Shown here: in pieces, positions 1-13,319 of the stretch | Position numbering within the stretch: the stretch's first letter is position 1 | How the letters are laid out: each line of letters starts with the position of its first letter | Origin: Luscinia megarhynchos | Lineage: Eukaryota > Chordata > Aves > Passeriformes > Turdidae | Length of the DNA: 64,000 nucleotides | Assembly: GCA_034336665.1 (NCBI GenBank) | Contig: CM067570.1 | Coordinates: 24,819,002-24,883,001, forward strand | Reading direction: 5' to 3' | Notes under the pieces: model-generated | The model's input: the letters and a program-made list of their open reading frames with translations, nothing else | What the model was told of the DNA's origin: nothing | Database searches by the model: none | Position numbers and translations under genes: made by a program

Positions 1-13
1 CCTGGGGAACTGC

Positions 14-34
14 TTTTTTTGGGGGGTGGGGGGG
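14..34 (+). repeat. T7 tract followed by G-rich tract
   Basis: Seven T are followed by six G, one T and seven G. This is a simple homopolymer-type tract with no coding content. Long G runs are prone to sequencing and assembly length error. Confidence 0.8.
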
Positions 35-3000
35 CAATTAAGCATATGGCAGAGCAGCCATTATGTTTTTTATTCTAATTACATTAGCCTCAGTGTAAAA
101 TCTGATTTTAACTTTTTGCTCTGAAGTAAATTCCATAGTATGTTTCACTACCCAGTGTGAGGGTTGACATGTGGAGCTGTAGAAGCAGCTCTGAAGAAGA
201 GGCTGTCAAACAGCTCTGATTAACCATGTGCTAATATGCGTGAAGTTTTAAGAATTGTGTTAATACTTTAGTGATGGATTGCCATAAGTCTATACTCAGC
301 CACAGTATGGCTTGTTCTGCATTATCTTTTTGAGAATATGGAATGGCATGCATTATACAGATTAACCAGTTTTCCCTCTGGATGTTGAGAAAATACTGGT
401 CTACAATCAAAGACTTAAGAAGGTGAAAATATTTTATGAAAAATAGGGTACAGGGCAGAATACAGATGCAAGTGTTCACTCTCAATCCATAAGAAAAAAT
501 TAGCATAATCATATATATGATAACAGCTTTTAATGTAAGGGAATCACTGAACACAAGAGCTCTTCTCTTACTCACTTGATCAACTTGTAAAAGCTAACTG
601 CAGCATTAGCCACTGTTAAAAAGGCAAAACAGGATGTTCTGATATTGCTAGAAGAATCTGGAAGAGCTGCTTAGTATCTGTGACATTGTTCAAAATGTTT
701 GTCCTTAATATTTATGAGACTGACATTTATTGTAGATGGAGCAAAAGTTTATGATCTCAATAATATAACTGCTATTTGTTATTTAGTTTTAAAAAGCTAC
801 TGGACTAATAAAAACACAAGAAGTGGTTTCTAATTTTTAGATGGTCATATATGTTTGCAAAAAATGAAGTTTTATAGCTTTATGTTGTATGACTCTGTAC
901 AGCCAAATATATTTGCCTTCATTTGTAAGTAAACTGTGCCTGTAGACAATATCTGTGTTTGGGGGGCAAAGAGATATCTACATGCTATCCTTCTAGTATT
1001 AAAAAAAGAAAATAGACAATTCAAAATGAGGTTATTATAGAAAGGAAGATATTGTTGCATATGATTCAGGGTATTAAGTGGCAATATGTCATCTGCAATA
1101 TCATATTAGAATTTGAAAACCTTTTACCGGCTAAATATCAAATTAGGCCGACAGGAAAAGGTTAATAAAAATATCAGTTCTTTCTATTTATTTGTGCTGT
1201 ATATCTGCCATCATTTTCTTGAACACACATTTATGTCCTAGTTGGGTGATGTTCAACAGTAACTCCTGCCCTGGCACATTAATACCATTTTTTGACTTCA
1301 TGATGGTGTTCTGCCTGGAGGTCAGGCCCTGCTAAAGAAAACTGTCAGGCTCAAAGTAAACCAAAGTTGTGATTAAACATTTGCAGATTCCTATTTCAGA
1401 AGTTAGCATTATCCAGTTTATTTTGATGGATTCCATCAATCTTGAGCAAAGACCCAGTAAAACATCAGCAAAGGAAGAAACCATTACTTAGTATAGTAAA
1501 AAGAACAAATCAAAGCACATTTCTTGGAAAAACATTTTTAATATATTAATACTTTATTAATTTTTTTAATGCTGTAGAGCTAGAAAAAGAACATTGAAAA
1601 TTTACTGTAATGTAGATAAGTGTCTTCCAAATTATTTTAACTTCTTTTTTTTTAACTGAACTGTACTCACCAGATGGACACATAAGATAAAAAAAAATAA
1701 GCCAGGGGAAATACTGCAATAAACTGTTCTTGTGAACTGCAGTTGGCAGAGATGCTCATCTCAGAGATGCACACATGATGATGTGTTTAAAGCATGAAGT
1801 AATATTTCGAAACTGCTGATAATCTAGGATGATGCATCTTTGTGCTCTTTATACTTCTTAAACTATTAACTTCTTTGCAGACATTTGATTCCTTGAAGTA
1901 AGTGAAAACAGCACTCTCTGAGAGTGAGCAGGCTCCTCTTGAAAGGCACAGGAACCCATTTGTTTCTTCTTACTCTTTTAGCAAGACCAGGGTGTAGCTG
2001 AGGCTGGCTTTCTGGATTGTTAAAGTAACAAAAAGCTTTTTTTAATCTGCACTTCACTACTTTGAATCCACTCCAGGCTGAACTTACTAACATCTGACAC
2101 TCGTGCTGTAACTTGTGTAAAATGAGTAATGGTTGCCAGCCTCTCTGTGGGCAGGGATGTAATGCCAAAATGTGGCACTTGCAGAGTACCGTGATCAAAA
2201 GGCAGATACAGCTGGGGTAAGATGGCAGACAGAGGAAAAGTGTTCATTTACTCCAGCTGAGGATTTGGTCACCAGGCTTGAACCAGACTGAAAATTTACC
2301 TACCTGTCCTACTTCTGGAGTCCTTGAGCATACCTGGGCCTTGATCTTGGATCAAGGCTTTTGAAAGTTGCAGTTGCTCTCAACTGTTCCACACAAAGAT
2401 CAGAGTTCAGTGTTAATTTAGGATATTTCACTGTACTGATGTATTTTGATTGGATTGCTGTCTATTTGATGAACCTGCCTGTTTCTGTAGAAAAGTTGCC
2501 TTTGTAATACTAGATTTTGAAATTTTGTCCAAGTTTCCAACCGTGAAGCCACTGAAGTAGATTAATTGGGCACTGAGTTTTTCCCCTGATCCATGGCACT
2601 GTATCAGTTTTCTGACAGACTTGATCAAGCATCTGATTATCCAAGGACTGGATAATCCTAATCTACTCATAGCTAGACTCTGGTTCATTCTTCAAGAGTG
2701 TATGGAATCACTGAGCAGAATGATGTGTGTTCTGGTAATATGGAGTCCCAGCTTAGAGAAAACCTTTATTTTTCTAAGATGTGCTATCTTTGGTTTGTCT
2801 GTATTAAAATGTCATTTGGCTGTGCTTATTCCTGGTTGCAGTATCACTGTGGCTGCTGCTTACCATCCTGAAGACATTTTGAATTTTTGACCATAATTTC
2901 GGGTAGGAAGTTGAGTAATTTCTCCAGAAATGTCTGCCTTGGTTGATAAGGGACATTGCCAAGAAGAATTGGAGGGACCTTTTCTTCTGTTTTGACACCC

Positions 3001-6000
3001 CATTTCTGCAGTCTGGTGCCATGCTATGTGTGTATGCACGTACTACTCTCCATTTATTGGGTTAGTGAAAGGGAACAGAGGAATGTCATTTGTACACAGG
3101 TGAGAAAATGGGTAAGAAAAAAAGTGTATTGATTTGCTGTTAAATCATATTCTAAGTTGCTTCATGCAGCAATTCTATTAGTTTTTCTAATTTGCTATTT
3201 AAACACATTGTACCAATGCAGAACTTAATGTTGAAAAGATCCTAAATACATAACTTGGTAATTAATAGCATACTATCTTGAGAATACTAGAAAATTGCTG
3301 CAGGAAAAACTAAACTTAGAGGTCTGGGTGGTTCCCATTTCCTGGGGGATATTAAAGGTAAAGTGCACATTTGTTAAATATCTAGGATTTTAACGAGTTT
3401 TCAAAAAACACAGATATATATTGAAGATTTTTTTAATCCTTGCCAGTGTTTTTGTTTTTTAAATGAAGCTTTCCATTAAAATGACACATCATGACATAAC
3501 TAGGAAGGGATCTGCAAACTTCTTTACAGATGCTGGAACATATATAAAGTGTAATGCAGTAAACTGTACAGACTAGGCCTTAAAGTTAGCTTGTATATCT
3601 AAAGTTTGGGGTTGGGGCTTTTTTTAAAGCAAGGCTGGGAGTATAATAGTGTAATCCAGTTGTGACTCATGTCTGTTAAAACCTCAGAAGACAGCCAGAT
3701 GTTATTGGGTGTGAGTCTGTGCACACTACAGGACAGTTTAGCAAAATCATTTGCTGGAGCTCTTTAGAGGAAGACTCCCTTGCCATTAGGTCCATGAATT
3801 GGACTTGTTTTTCCTAAGGATTCTGTTCTGTGGAAGAAAGTCTTGAAAATACAAGTTTACCCAGATCCAGCTAATGTTAGAAGAACATTGAATGTAGATG
3901 TGAAAATCAAGCTTTTCTTTCCTAAAAGTTGCAGTGAAGGTTCACAGGATACTTGCATGCAAAGCTTGAAAGGTTTCCTTTCAGTCTATTTTGAGTTATT
4001 GGTGAAAAGAAAAATTATTACCCAGATGGAAGAACTTTTCCAACTTTAGTTATACTGATGTGGCAAGAGGGAACAGTATTCTTTGAGGTTTTTTTGTTTT
4101 TCTAAAAACAATCTTAATCTCCATAATGAGAGCAAGTGAAGACATTTCAGTACAGAGGATAGTTTGAGGGGGAAAAAAAGAGAAAGAAGTTGAAGCATGT
4201 AAAATGAAGCTTGCATAAAGTCCCAGTATCACTCCAACTATGGATTCAGCTTTGAGGATCTGTAATAAAGTACTGCTATCAACTTTATAAGCTTTCAAAT
4301 GATCTTAAAAATCTCAGAAGGAAATAAAAAGGAACCTTTGCTGAGGACTTTTCCTGAAAACCTTCATAATCCTTTCAGATTCTGCAGGGATTTTGTCTCA
4401 GCCATGTAGGATAACTCTTTCTTAGTTAACAGTAGGTTTGACGAAATTCTGCATATTCCCATTGAAGAGTTGGGTTTTTGAAATGAACTTTTCAAAACTG
4501 TTTCAAGACTAATATTATTAAACTCTTAAAGCAGTTTCAAAAATATGCATGACTTTGTGAATGGTGTTTGTATTTTAATAGGGATAGATTGATTACAGGT
4601 GTATGTGTACCTTCTTTATAGTTTGTCTGCTGGCAACTTCAAGCAAAACATGCATTAATTTCTTGAACTGAAAAGTAACCTATGCACTTTCCTTTGAAAT
4701 ACAAATAGATCAACAGAAGAAAATAGCATTTCATAAATTCTCCTGGAAGTCAATCTATAAACCAAACCAAATGTAGATGAGAAATGAAAGATGCAAGTTC
4801 ACTGCTTGGTTTGGTCTGCTTTATTTTAAAGTGCTGTTAGGAACAAATTGCTCTGCATTCCTATGCTAATAAGACACACCAATCACTGGAAAAGGTGATT
4901 CTGGTTTTGTTCAGGGCTTATGAATTAAGGGTTATTACTGGAAATGGTTCATTTACTCTGTATGGGCCTGAGACAGAAAGTCTGAGTCCTCCGAAGCTTT
5001 GGTAAATACACGTTGCAGAATCTTCCCAGACTGAGATGTTTGCCTGTTTGTAGCTGGCTAATCCAGAAGTGGTTTCCTGATAAGGTTAATGCCCAGTTAA
5101 TTGCTCCTAGCCTTGACACACAGTTTAATTGCTATTTGGCCAACATATGCTTGTTGCTTGCTCTGTGTAAAATTCTAGTGGATACACTGATGCAAACTAC
5201 AGGCTGGTGGAGGGCAAACAAAATAAATACAGTATTTTATGTTCTTTTAATTCAGGGCCAAGTGGATTTGGATGAAGTGTTTATTTAGTTTGCTGGCTGC
5301 TTCAGATGCTGTGGCATATTGATTCCTTTTATTACTAGCAGCCATTTAACCTGACCTCTCTCAGATCCAGTATTTTAAAAGCCATATATTTTAACTTTAC
5401 TTATGAGCAAGGACTGAAATGCTGTGAAAGCCTTTTTATTAGCAGAGCTCTGCCTTACTCTGTGTTCATGTGTCACCCATGGCAACAATATTTAGAGCAT
5501 CTTAAATTAGAGCGTCTGTTGGGCAGCTCAGTGGTGGTGGGGTTAGCAATAAAAAGAGCTCATAAATATCTCAGGCATGTAGGATTCACTGATCAGAGTG
5601 TGGGCAGGTGTACAAAAGCAATGCCATGATTAGCAAAAGGTATTCTTTTCCTGGTTATTTTGTTAAAAATCTCTCTTTTTTTAGTCTTAATGTTCACAGA
5701 TAAGGAAGTTGGTTTTTTTTAATTGCAAGTTTAATTGCTGATATTGAAATGTATTTTCCTTTGCTGCCTTGGTTTTTTTTTTCTTTTTACAATAGTCATC
5801 TTCCTTGTTTAATTGGCCCAAATTAATCGCCAAACAACACTTAATCATTAACATGCAGCTTATGTATTTATTAAGATGTGCCCAGTACAAAAATTGATGC
5901 ATAAAAATGACACACCACTCTTGGAATTATAAATAATATGATTGTTTCCAATTTCTTTCTGCATTCACATGTAAAGAACTCAAAAAAGCTTTAAATTAGT

Positions 6001-9000
6001 GACGTAAACACAAAGCTTAATATGAACTTCTTGCATCCTTCCAATTTGTTACTTCTGATTTTAATTAGTATATCTTTTAAAATATTATTTGATGACTAAG
6101 ACTGAGTAATAATATAGCAGCTTATTTCAAAGTAGGCTTGAGACTTAACAAAATAGATCATAGCCATGATTTTAATGTAAGTTTTGGCTTGCTTTCTCCT
6201 GTTCTGGTACTGAAGAAGTTTCCCCATCTGTCCCACAGATCAAAGGTAACACTCTAGATGTTAGCCTCATACCATCAGAAAGTGACTTTGTTTAAATATT
6301 AGTGCAGGGACTCTTTGCTTCGTGTTAAACTTTGGCCTGGGAACAAAAATGTTGGTTTAGTTTGAAAAGCATCATTTATATCAATTAGTCTCAGAAAGTG
6401 TCACATTTCCCAATCTTTTAAAGCTGGATTTAAGTGTTTGACCTTTTCAGAGGGCGGGTGTGGAAGTAGAAATCAAGCAATCACAGGGGCACTGGAATTT
6501 TTTTGCTACTACTCAGTTCCAGGCTGATCAATTTACAAGGTGCCTGAAACCAGTGGGGAATCCTGTTTTCTAAAAACTGGACTTTTTCCTGTCTGCATTA
6601 CTTCTCCTATTGCAGCTTTCTTTTAGCAGGTTGTAACAGCTATATCTGAAGTCAGTTTATACTTAAATATCCTGTGGAGAAAGTTCCTGCTTTGTACAAG
6701 ACAAGTGGCTTGATTTATATTGGGACCTGTTTGAAGGGCAAATGCTTCAGTTTGCACCAACTAGAGGGAGGGCACAAATCTGTTGGAGAAAGGGGAATTC
6801 AGATGTCTAGGAAAACTGCACTGGATACAGAGCTGTACTGTTATGGGGTAGGGTTATATAGGGTAGACATCTGTAAGCAGCTGAAGAAAAATAATTATTT
6901 CAGCAGATAAGATCACAGGGTTTCTATGCAAAGACAGGCTTGGCTGCATTTTGTCTGGCATTCAGCACTAACCTGGGTAGTGCACGTGCCCCTTCACTGA
7001 GGCTATGGTTGAACCTCTGTCTTTGCTTCTAATTCTTAGCTTTAATATTGTTGCACTGCGAAACTTGTTAGCATTTTTGAGATGTTTAATGCTATACATA
7101 TTCTTTTTTAAATAGTAGCATGTTTCATTGCAGCATTGCTGTTTGTTAGTGATAAGACTGTAGAAAACAGCAACACCAGCATATGTTTCTAAGATGACAA
7201 TAGTGCATTTTCACTTCTTCCCTAATGGCTACCTTATTCCAGGAATTTCCTTTTCAGCTGGCTAAGGTTCAGTATGTATTCTGGGCCCCAAATTGTGATC
7301 TGTCATTATTCATAGCTGAAATTGCAGTTTGTGCAAATGTGGGCTAAATTGCAATCATTATATGTAGTAAAATAGATTGAAATATCTGTAAATCTGAAGA
7401 TGTAACTGTCTCTTACAATCAGAGAACATGTTAAATTCTCCTATGCTTTGATTTCTCTTTATTAGATTTTGTTTTTCTGTCAGTTGTAGGGTTGTTCTGT
7501 GTTCAGTATTTTTGCTTATTATTTGGAATGCTTAGATTGAGGTATTAAATGAGCAAAACTTTATATCTTGTCTTTAATATGTAAGTGCAAGATAGTGATT
7601 CTTCTCTTGCTTTTCATCAAGCCCTTAATCTTTTCTATGTCACCTGTATAAATTAGTGTTGAAGGAAAAGCTACTGTGTGATCTAAGACTTTTCTGCAGA
7701 AATGTTATATTAAAGCTCTTCATTTGAGAATCACAAGCTAAAAGATGTGATGACTTTTAGATTCCTCCTTCCTAAATCATTCTCTGCATTGAATTGATGG
7801 ATGATTGAAGGAGTATCTGAATATGAAATATAAGTGAGAGGAAAAAATCCTTTGTAGTTGTGCATACTGTGAATCCTACCAGAAATAAATGAAACTACAT
7901 TAAACAAATGGTTAAGAAAGAATGGAACATGAAGTAATTTAAGTCAGCATATGGTGTTGCAATCTTGTAGAGTGAGGGGTTGGTGCATTAGGTCGGGGTA
8001 GGCCTGAGTTCAGTGAGCCCAAGCTGAACATCATGAATGTTACTCGAGGTGTGTGTCCAAAACAGAGCAAAACAGCTCAAAACTGAGCTGTTCCTGTGTC
8101 CTTCAGCTCTCACTCTGAGTCCCCGTTGGTGCTTCATGCTCAAGCACTTGTTTGCCTGCTGAAAGCAGTCCCATGTTCTCTCCAGCACCCCAATATCTAC
8201 AGGGTGGAACACTCAGTGTTTTCATAACTGTTTTCTCTTCCCTAGTACCACATGAACCTCCACTATGTGCAGTGAATAGGAACCAGAACACTGTGTTTAG
8301 GGCACTGGTGAAAACAGAATCAAACTATTTATAATTTGTTACAAGTTTGTGTTTGTTATATTTTCTCAATCTTAGTGATGCTTTCCCTTCATTTTCCTTT
8401 ATAGTTTTTTTTTACCTCACTGTGTCTTTCAAAATGTAAATAGTCAGTCTAACTCATAAATATGTTTCTCTAAATATTCTCCTTTAGGCATATTTCTGTA
8501 GTTTTGGTTTTCAAGAAGAAACATTATCTAGAAAATAAAGTTAATGATAAATATATAAAATGTTTGCTCTTTAGGGTGTCTTGGGAGTTGTATTTCATAT
8601 AGAGTGACAGTGATTCATGGCTTCTCTTCATTTTGATTATTTCTGTACGTGCCTTTGGGGTGCCTTGCATTGCCCACAATGCTGTGTCATTTGTTTCCCT
8701 TTGATTTTCATGACTGACAATCTTGATTCTGGCATATTTCCTTCAGCTGGGCTATAAAAAAAGAAAGGAATGTGCAGATGTGGGAAAAAGATAATCTTGG
8801 AAAGACCTGACTGATAATAATAGTAATAAAAGAACAGAAAGAAGGTTTCGTTTACTTTTGCCAGTACATTAAGAATTAAAAAAATCTGTGTTAGCCATGT
8901 TGGCATTGAGCAGAAAATTAAAGTGTGTGTAACACCATCTTTCAGTTAAAGGATGATTATTTACAGATAACATCTAAGAACCAGAAATTTTATTTCAGCC

Positions 9001-10079
9001 AGTCTAGGCAGGTAGTGATGTCAGCTGTTGTTCTCTCATATAAATTCAGGAGAGTATAAAGTAATTCACCATTTATAAAAACAATAAAGTGGATGCTTCA
9101 CTTGGCTTTTTATCATTGTACTACAAGAAGCAGTAAAAGGAGAGCTCAAGAATTTAAAATCCATAAAAAGAAACATTTTAACACAGTGAGCAATTGAATT
9201 TCTTATTGCCAAACTATGTTTTTGTATTAAAAATCCAGGTAAGGCTAGATATGAGCATGCACCATGTACCCCAGATATGCTTGTTAATAACTTGTAAAAG
9301 ACAAGAGAAAGTTTTTATTGTTTATTTGTTCATTTGGGAGTTTTTTAACCCATGAGATAAATAATCTCATTTTCAGGCTTACAGCAGTTCTAAAGGTCTG
9401 CAGAAATGAAAAAGGTACTGGCATGGGCAGGGGAAGGAAATTTCCCAATTTGGGATGCAGTCCTTGTCCATTATGGAATTTTGTGCATTTTTCTGGAAAG
9501 CATCCAGTAATAGATGCTGGCTCAGAAAGCAAAAGGGCAGGTCTCCCTGCTTAGGGAAGCTCTTTAGCTCCTGTATCATTAGCTGTGCTCTAATATGTGA
9601 TTACTGCAGCTCTATAATGAAAAGGAGGGGAAAAAAGGAATAAAAGCTGAGTTGTAAAAAAATACAAAGTTCTCACTGTTGTTAGTGAAATTTCATAATA
9701 AATTATTACAGTCTTAGAATGGGTCAAGTAAATGCTCAGTGCCAATCTGTAAGGGTTCTCAGTAAGTTTTTGAATAAATGAGGATACCTCAGTGTGCCTG
9801 GTGTCTAAGGACTGAGTCACAGTGTGTGGAGAGGCTGAGCACACACCTTACTGTCTGTTACATGTCACGTGAGTGCATCACTCCAAACTTCAGGTGTTGG
9901 TTGGATTTTCTTAGGAATGCCCTTCATACGTTGCAGTCTTGCAGTCTGAGAACTGGCTCAGTTTTATATAAAACAGGCTGTAACCAGCATTTAACTGGAG
10001 CCCTTTTTTTCGGGTAAGGGAGCTTAGAGCAACTGAGTGTAGTACAGCTTGCACTGGGGTGTGGGTGTGAACACTTCTG

Positions 10080-10345
10080 TACTTTCCTGGCCAGCCAGGC
10101 AGCTGTAGCAGCAGTCTGGATTCCACACTGGCTGCTGGAGCGCTGCAGGCAGGGACGTGCCCAGCCCTTCCTTGCAGACCCTGCAGTCACCTGGAAGCCC
10201 TTCCCTGTGGCTGCTCCTCTGGGAGCATCCCTCCCGCGGTGTGCTGGACCCCAGTGCCTGCACAGCCCCTGGCAGCCTTTGCCCCCAGCCCCTTGGTTTG
10301 CAGGGCTGCTGTGCCCTGTGTCTGCCAAACAGCCCACCAAGGCTG
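10080..10345. other. GC-rich, CpG-poor patch in intron
   Basis: Base composition shifts abruptly from AT-rich flanks to a segment rich in C and G, with many CTG/CAG, CCC and GGG words and only a handful of CpG dinucleotides. Frames are open on both strands here (for example about 113 codons on + from 10157 and 138 codons on - from 10340), which is expected when stop-rich A/T is scarce. None of the translations resembles a known protein, and no splice sites frame the patch. The low CpG content argues against a CpG-island promoter. It could be a remnant of an unrecognised repeat or a locally biased-conversion segment. Confidence 0.5.
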
Positions 10346-11889
10346 GCTGAAACAGAGAGAGCTTCCCCTCTGCTCATCGGTGCCTTTCACTTGGCCTTTT
10401 TTTCACACCGTTACTTTTCCCTTGGTTTTTCTCCTTCTCAGCCTGTGATAGGCACCACAGTGCCTCCTACTGATGCACAAGTTCTTAGTGATTTTTAACA
10501 CCTTTGTGTTCTATGCTGGTCATTCCTCTAACTCCGCTTTAGCTCTTGCTAATTTGTCAGTAATGGTAGTTTCCAGAATGGCAATTAGTGAACAGGAGAA
10601 AGGTTGTACTGTGTGATGGAGCAGCCAGGCTTCCCTTAAACCTGTTTGTCTCCACACACACCCCCAATCCCCCACTTGTTTTCAGCTACATATCAATCTG
10701 CAGGTAAAGGAAGTGTAAATTGCTTTATGTAGGCACTACTGACAAGTCTCTATTTGGTGCCAATTCTCAGCTTTTTTACTTTTAAGAATTCACTGAACAT
10801 GCTGTTCAGAATTGCTTGCACTCTAGGATTGCTAAAATCACAGCAAATCCTACTAACAAATCTGTCTTTTCTGTGACCCTCGAATCCCTTCAGGCATGAC
10901 AGTATGGACATGTAGGTGAGGGACTTCTGTTATGTTCTCCTGTTGCTTTTGTTAGTACTACTTAAAAGTTGAAAGCAAAAGCACTTGAGTTCTCCAAGAC
11001 AGAAGGCATATTGCAAGGCAAAGTCTCTTACTCAGTGTTTCTATGACACATTTACTGTTCTGCCATATAAAAACTAAGTAGATCCTAGAAAGGCTTTTAA
11101 ATTAAGCTGTGAATTTCTTCATTGATTGGAGTGCATCTATTCATTGGATTTTGTTCTTTATCTATTCCACTATCATTTTATTAATACTAATTAACACAAA
11201 TGCTGCCACGAAATAAAGCCTTTCTAAGGTCATATAGTCAAGCATTTAAAGAGAGAAGGTTTGGAACACTCAGTATTTCCTCTGTTTTTCTGTGAAGTGC
11301 TTTCTTAAGTTTATAATCAGGGAATGAGGCAGCGACAGCAACATCATTTATGTTAACCTGTGCTTTACTTGTTTGTTGAAAAAGCTGCTGTGCTTGTTGG
11401 TTTCAGCTTGAAGAAAAAGGTTAGGTAAAACTTAAAACAGAGAGAACTAATAATCTGTCTTTCTCTCAGGAGAAACATGTTTGAAAATATCAACCATTCA
11501 TTCTGTCTCATTCTAAAAAGCAAAACACATGTTGTGTAGCAGTGTTTGTTTTTGTGAGTCTAAAGACAGTGTTGTCCTTGGGACTGCTACCAATATCCAG
11601 CTGGACATCACTGGCAAAGGTGGAGGAAGCAGCCCCATTCTCATCACTGGCACGGGCTTTGCAGTGGCACAGAGCGAGCCAGCTATCGCCCATCACTTTG
11701 TCAGGTCTGTAAATTATGTGCCATTCCCTCCAAGCCTGGATGGGGATATCTGCTGAACTAGGTTTAACTTGATGGTATTTTTAGAACAAATTACATTGAT
11801 TGCATACTATTTCAAAGGCCCCAAGTAATAAAGTACACAATTAGATGTATCTGACTAGTTTAATTTCTCTGTGAGGTTTTTGGTATTAA

Positions 11890-13090
<1,201 letters not shown>

Positions 13091-13319
13091 ATGGTGGCTC
13101 TGATAAGAGCTCTCACTGTGGTCAAGAAGCTCAAAATGTGGAATCTGCCCCTCCAGGGAGCCCTGAAATAGAAGATGCAGAAATCAAACAGAAAAAAGAC
13201 AAAAAAAGTAGGGAGAAAGAGAAGAAAAAGGGCAAATCTAAAATCAAAGAGAAGAAAAAGAAGGAAGAAAATGAAGATCCAGAAAAGAAAAAGAAGAAAG
13301 GCTTTGGTGTCATGTTGAG
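13091..13319 (+). CDS. PARD3B: PARD3B exon encoding the Lys/Glu-rich linker (partial gene)
   Basis: This 229-nt exon begins after acceptor ttctgtgcag and ends before donor gtatgg. Phase is 1 in and 2 out: the leading AT completes Asp with the G of the previous exon, and the trailing AG opens an Arg codon completed in the next exon. The translation starts GGSDKSSHCGQEA, passes through ESAPPGSPEIEDAE, becomes a long low-complexity stretch of Lys, Glu and Asp (KKDKKSREKEKKKGKSKIK, then KEENEDPEKKKKK), and ends GFGVMLR. Mammalian PARD3B has the same order: DKSSHSGQ-like start, K/E-rich middle, ENEDPE, then KKKGFGAMLRFG. The charged stretch is probably disordered or helical. Purine-rich DNA here gives an artefactual Phe/Ser-rich open frame on the opposite strand. 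Reading through the donor would give only seven more codons before a stop at 13339. Confidence 0.95.

Noticed and set aside
9924..10377. Minus-strand open frames of 117-138 codons (Gly/Ala/Arg/Cys-rich)
   Set aside because: They lie in the GC-rich patch where stops are scarce, several frames on both strands are open together, and no domain or splice structure is visible.
11567..11757. Open frame reading LGTATNIQLDITGKGG... just upstream of the first PARD3B exon, with an AG before it and a GT near 11706
   Set aside because: The acceptor is weak, the opposite strand is also open, and the frame would leave phase 2 at the GT while the next exon needs phase 1. The sequence does not match the expected preceding PARD3B residues.
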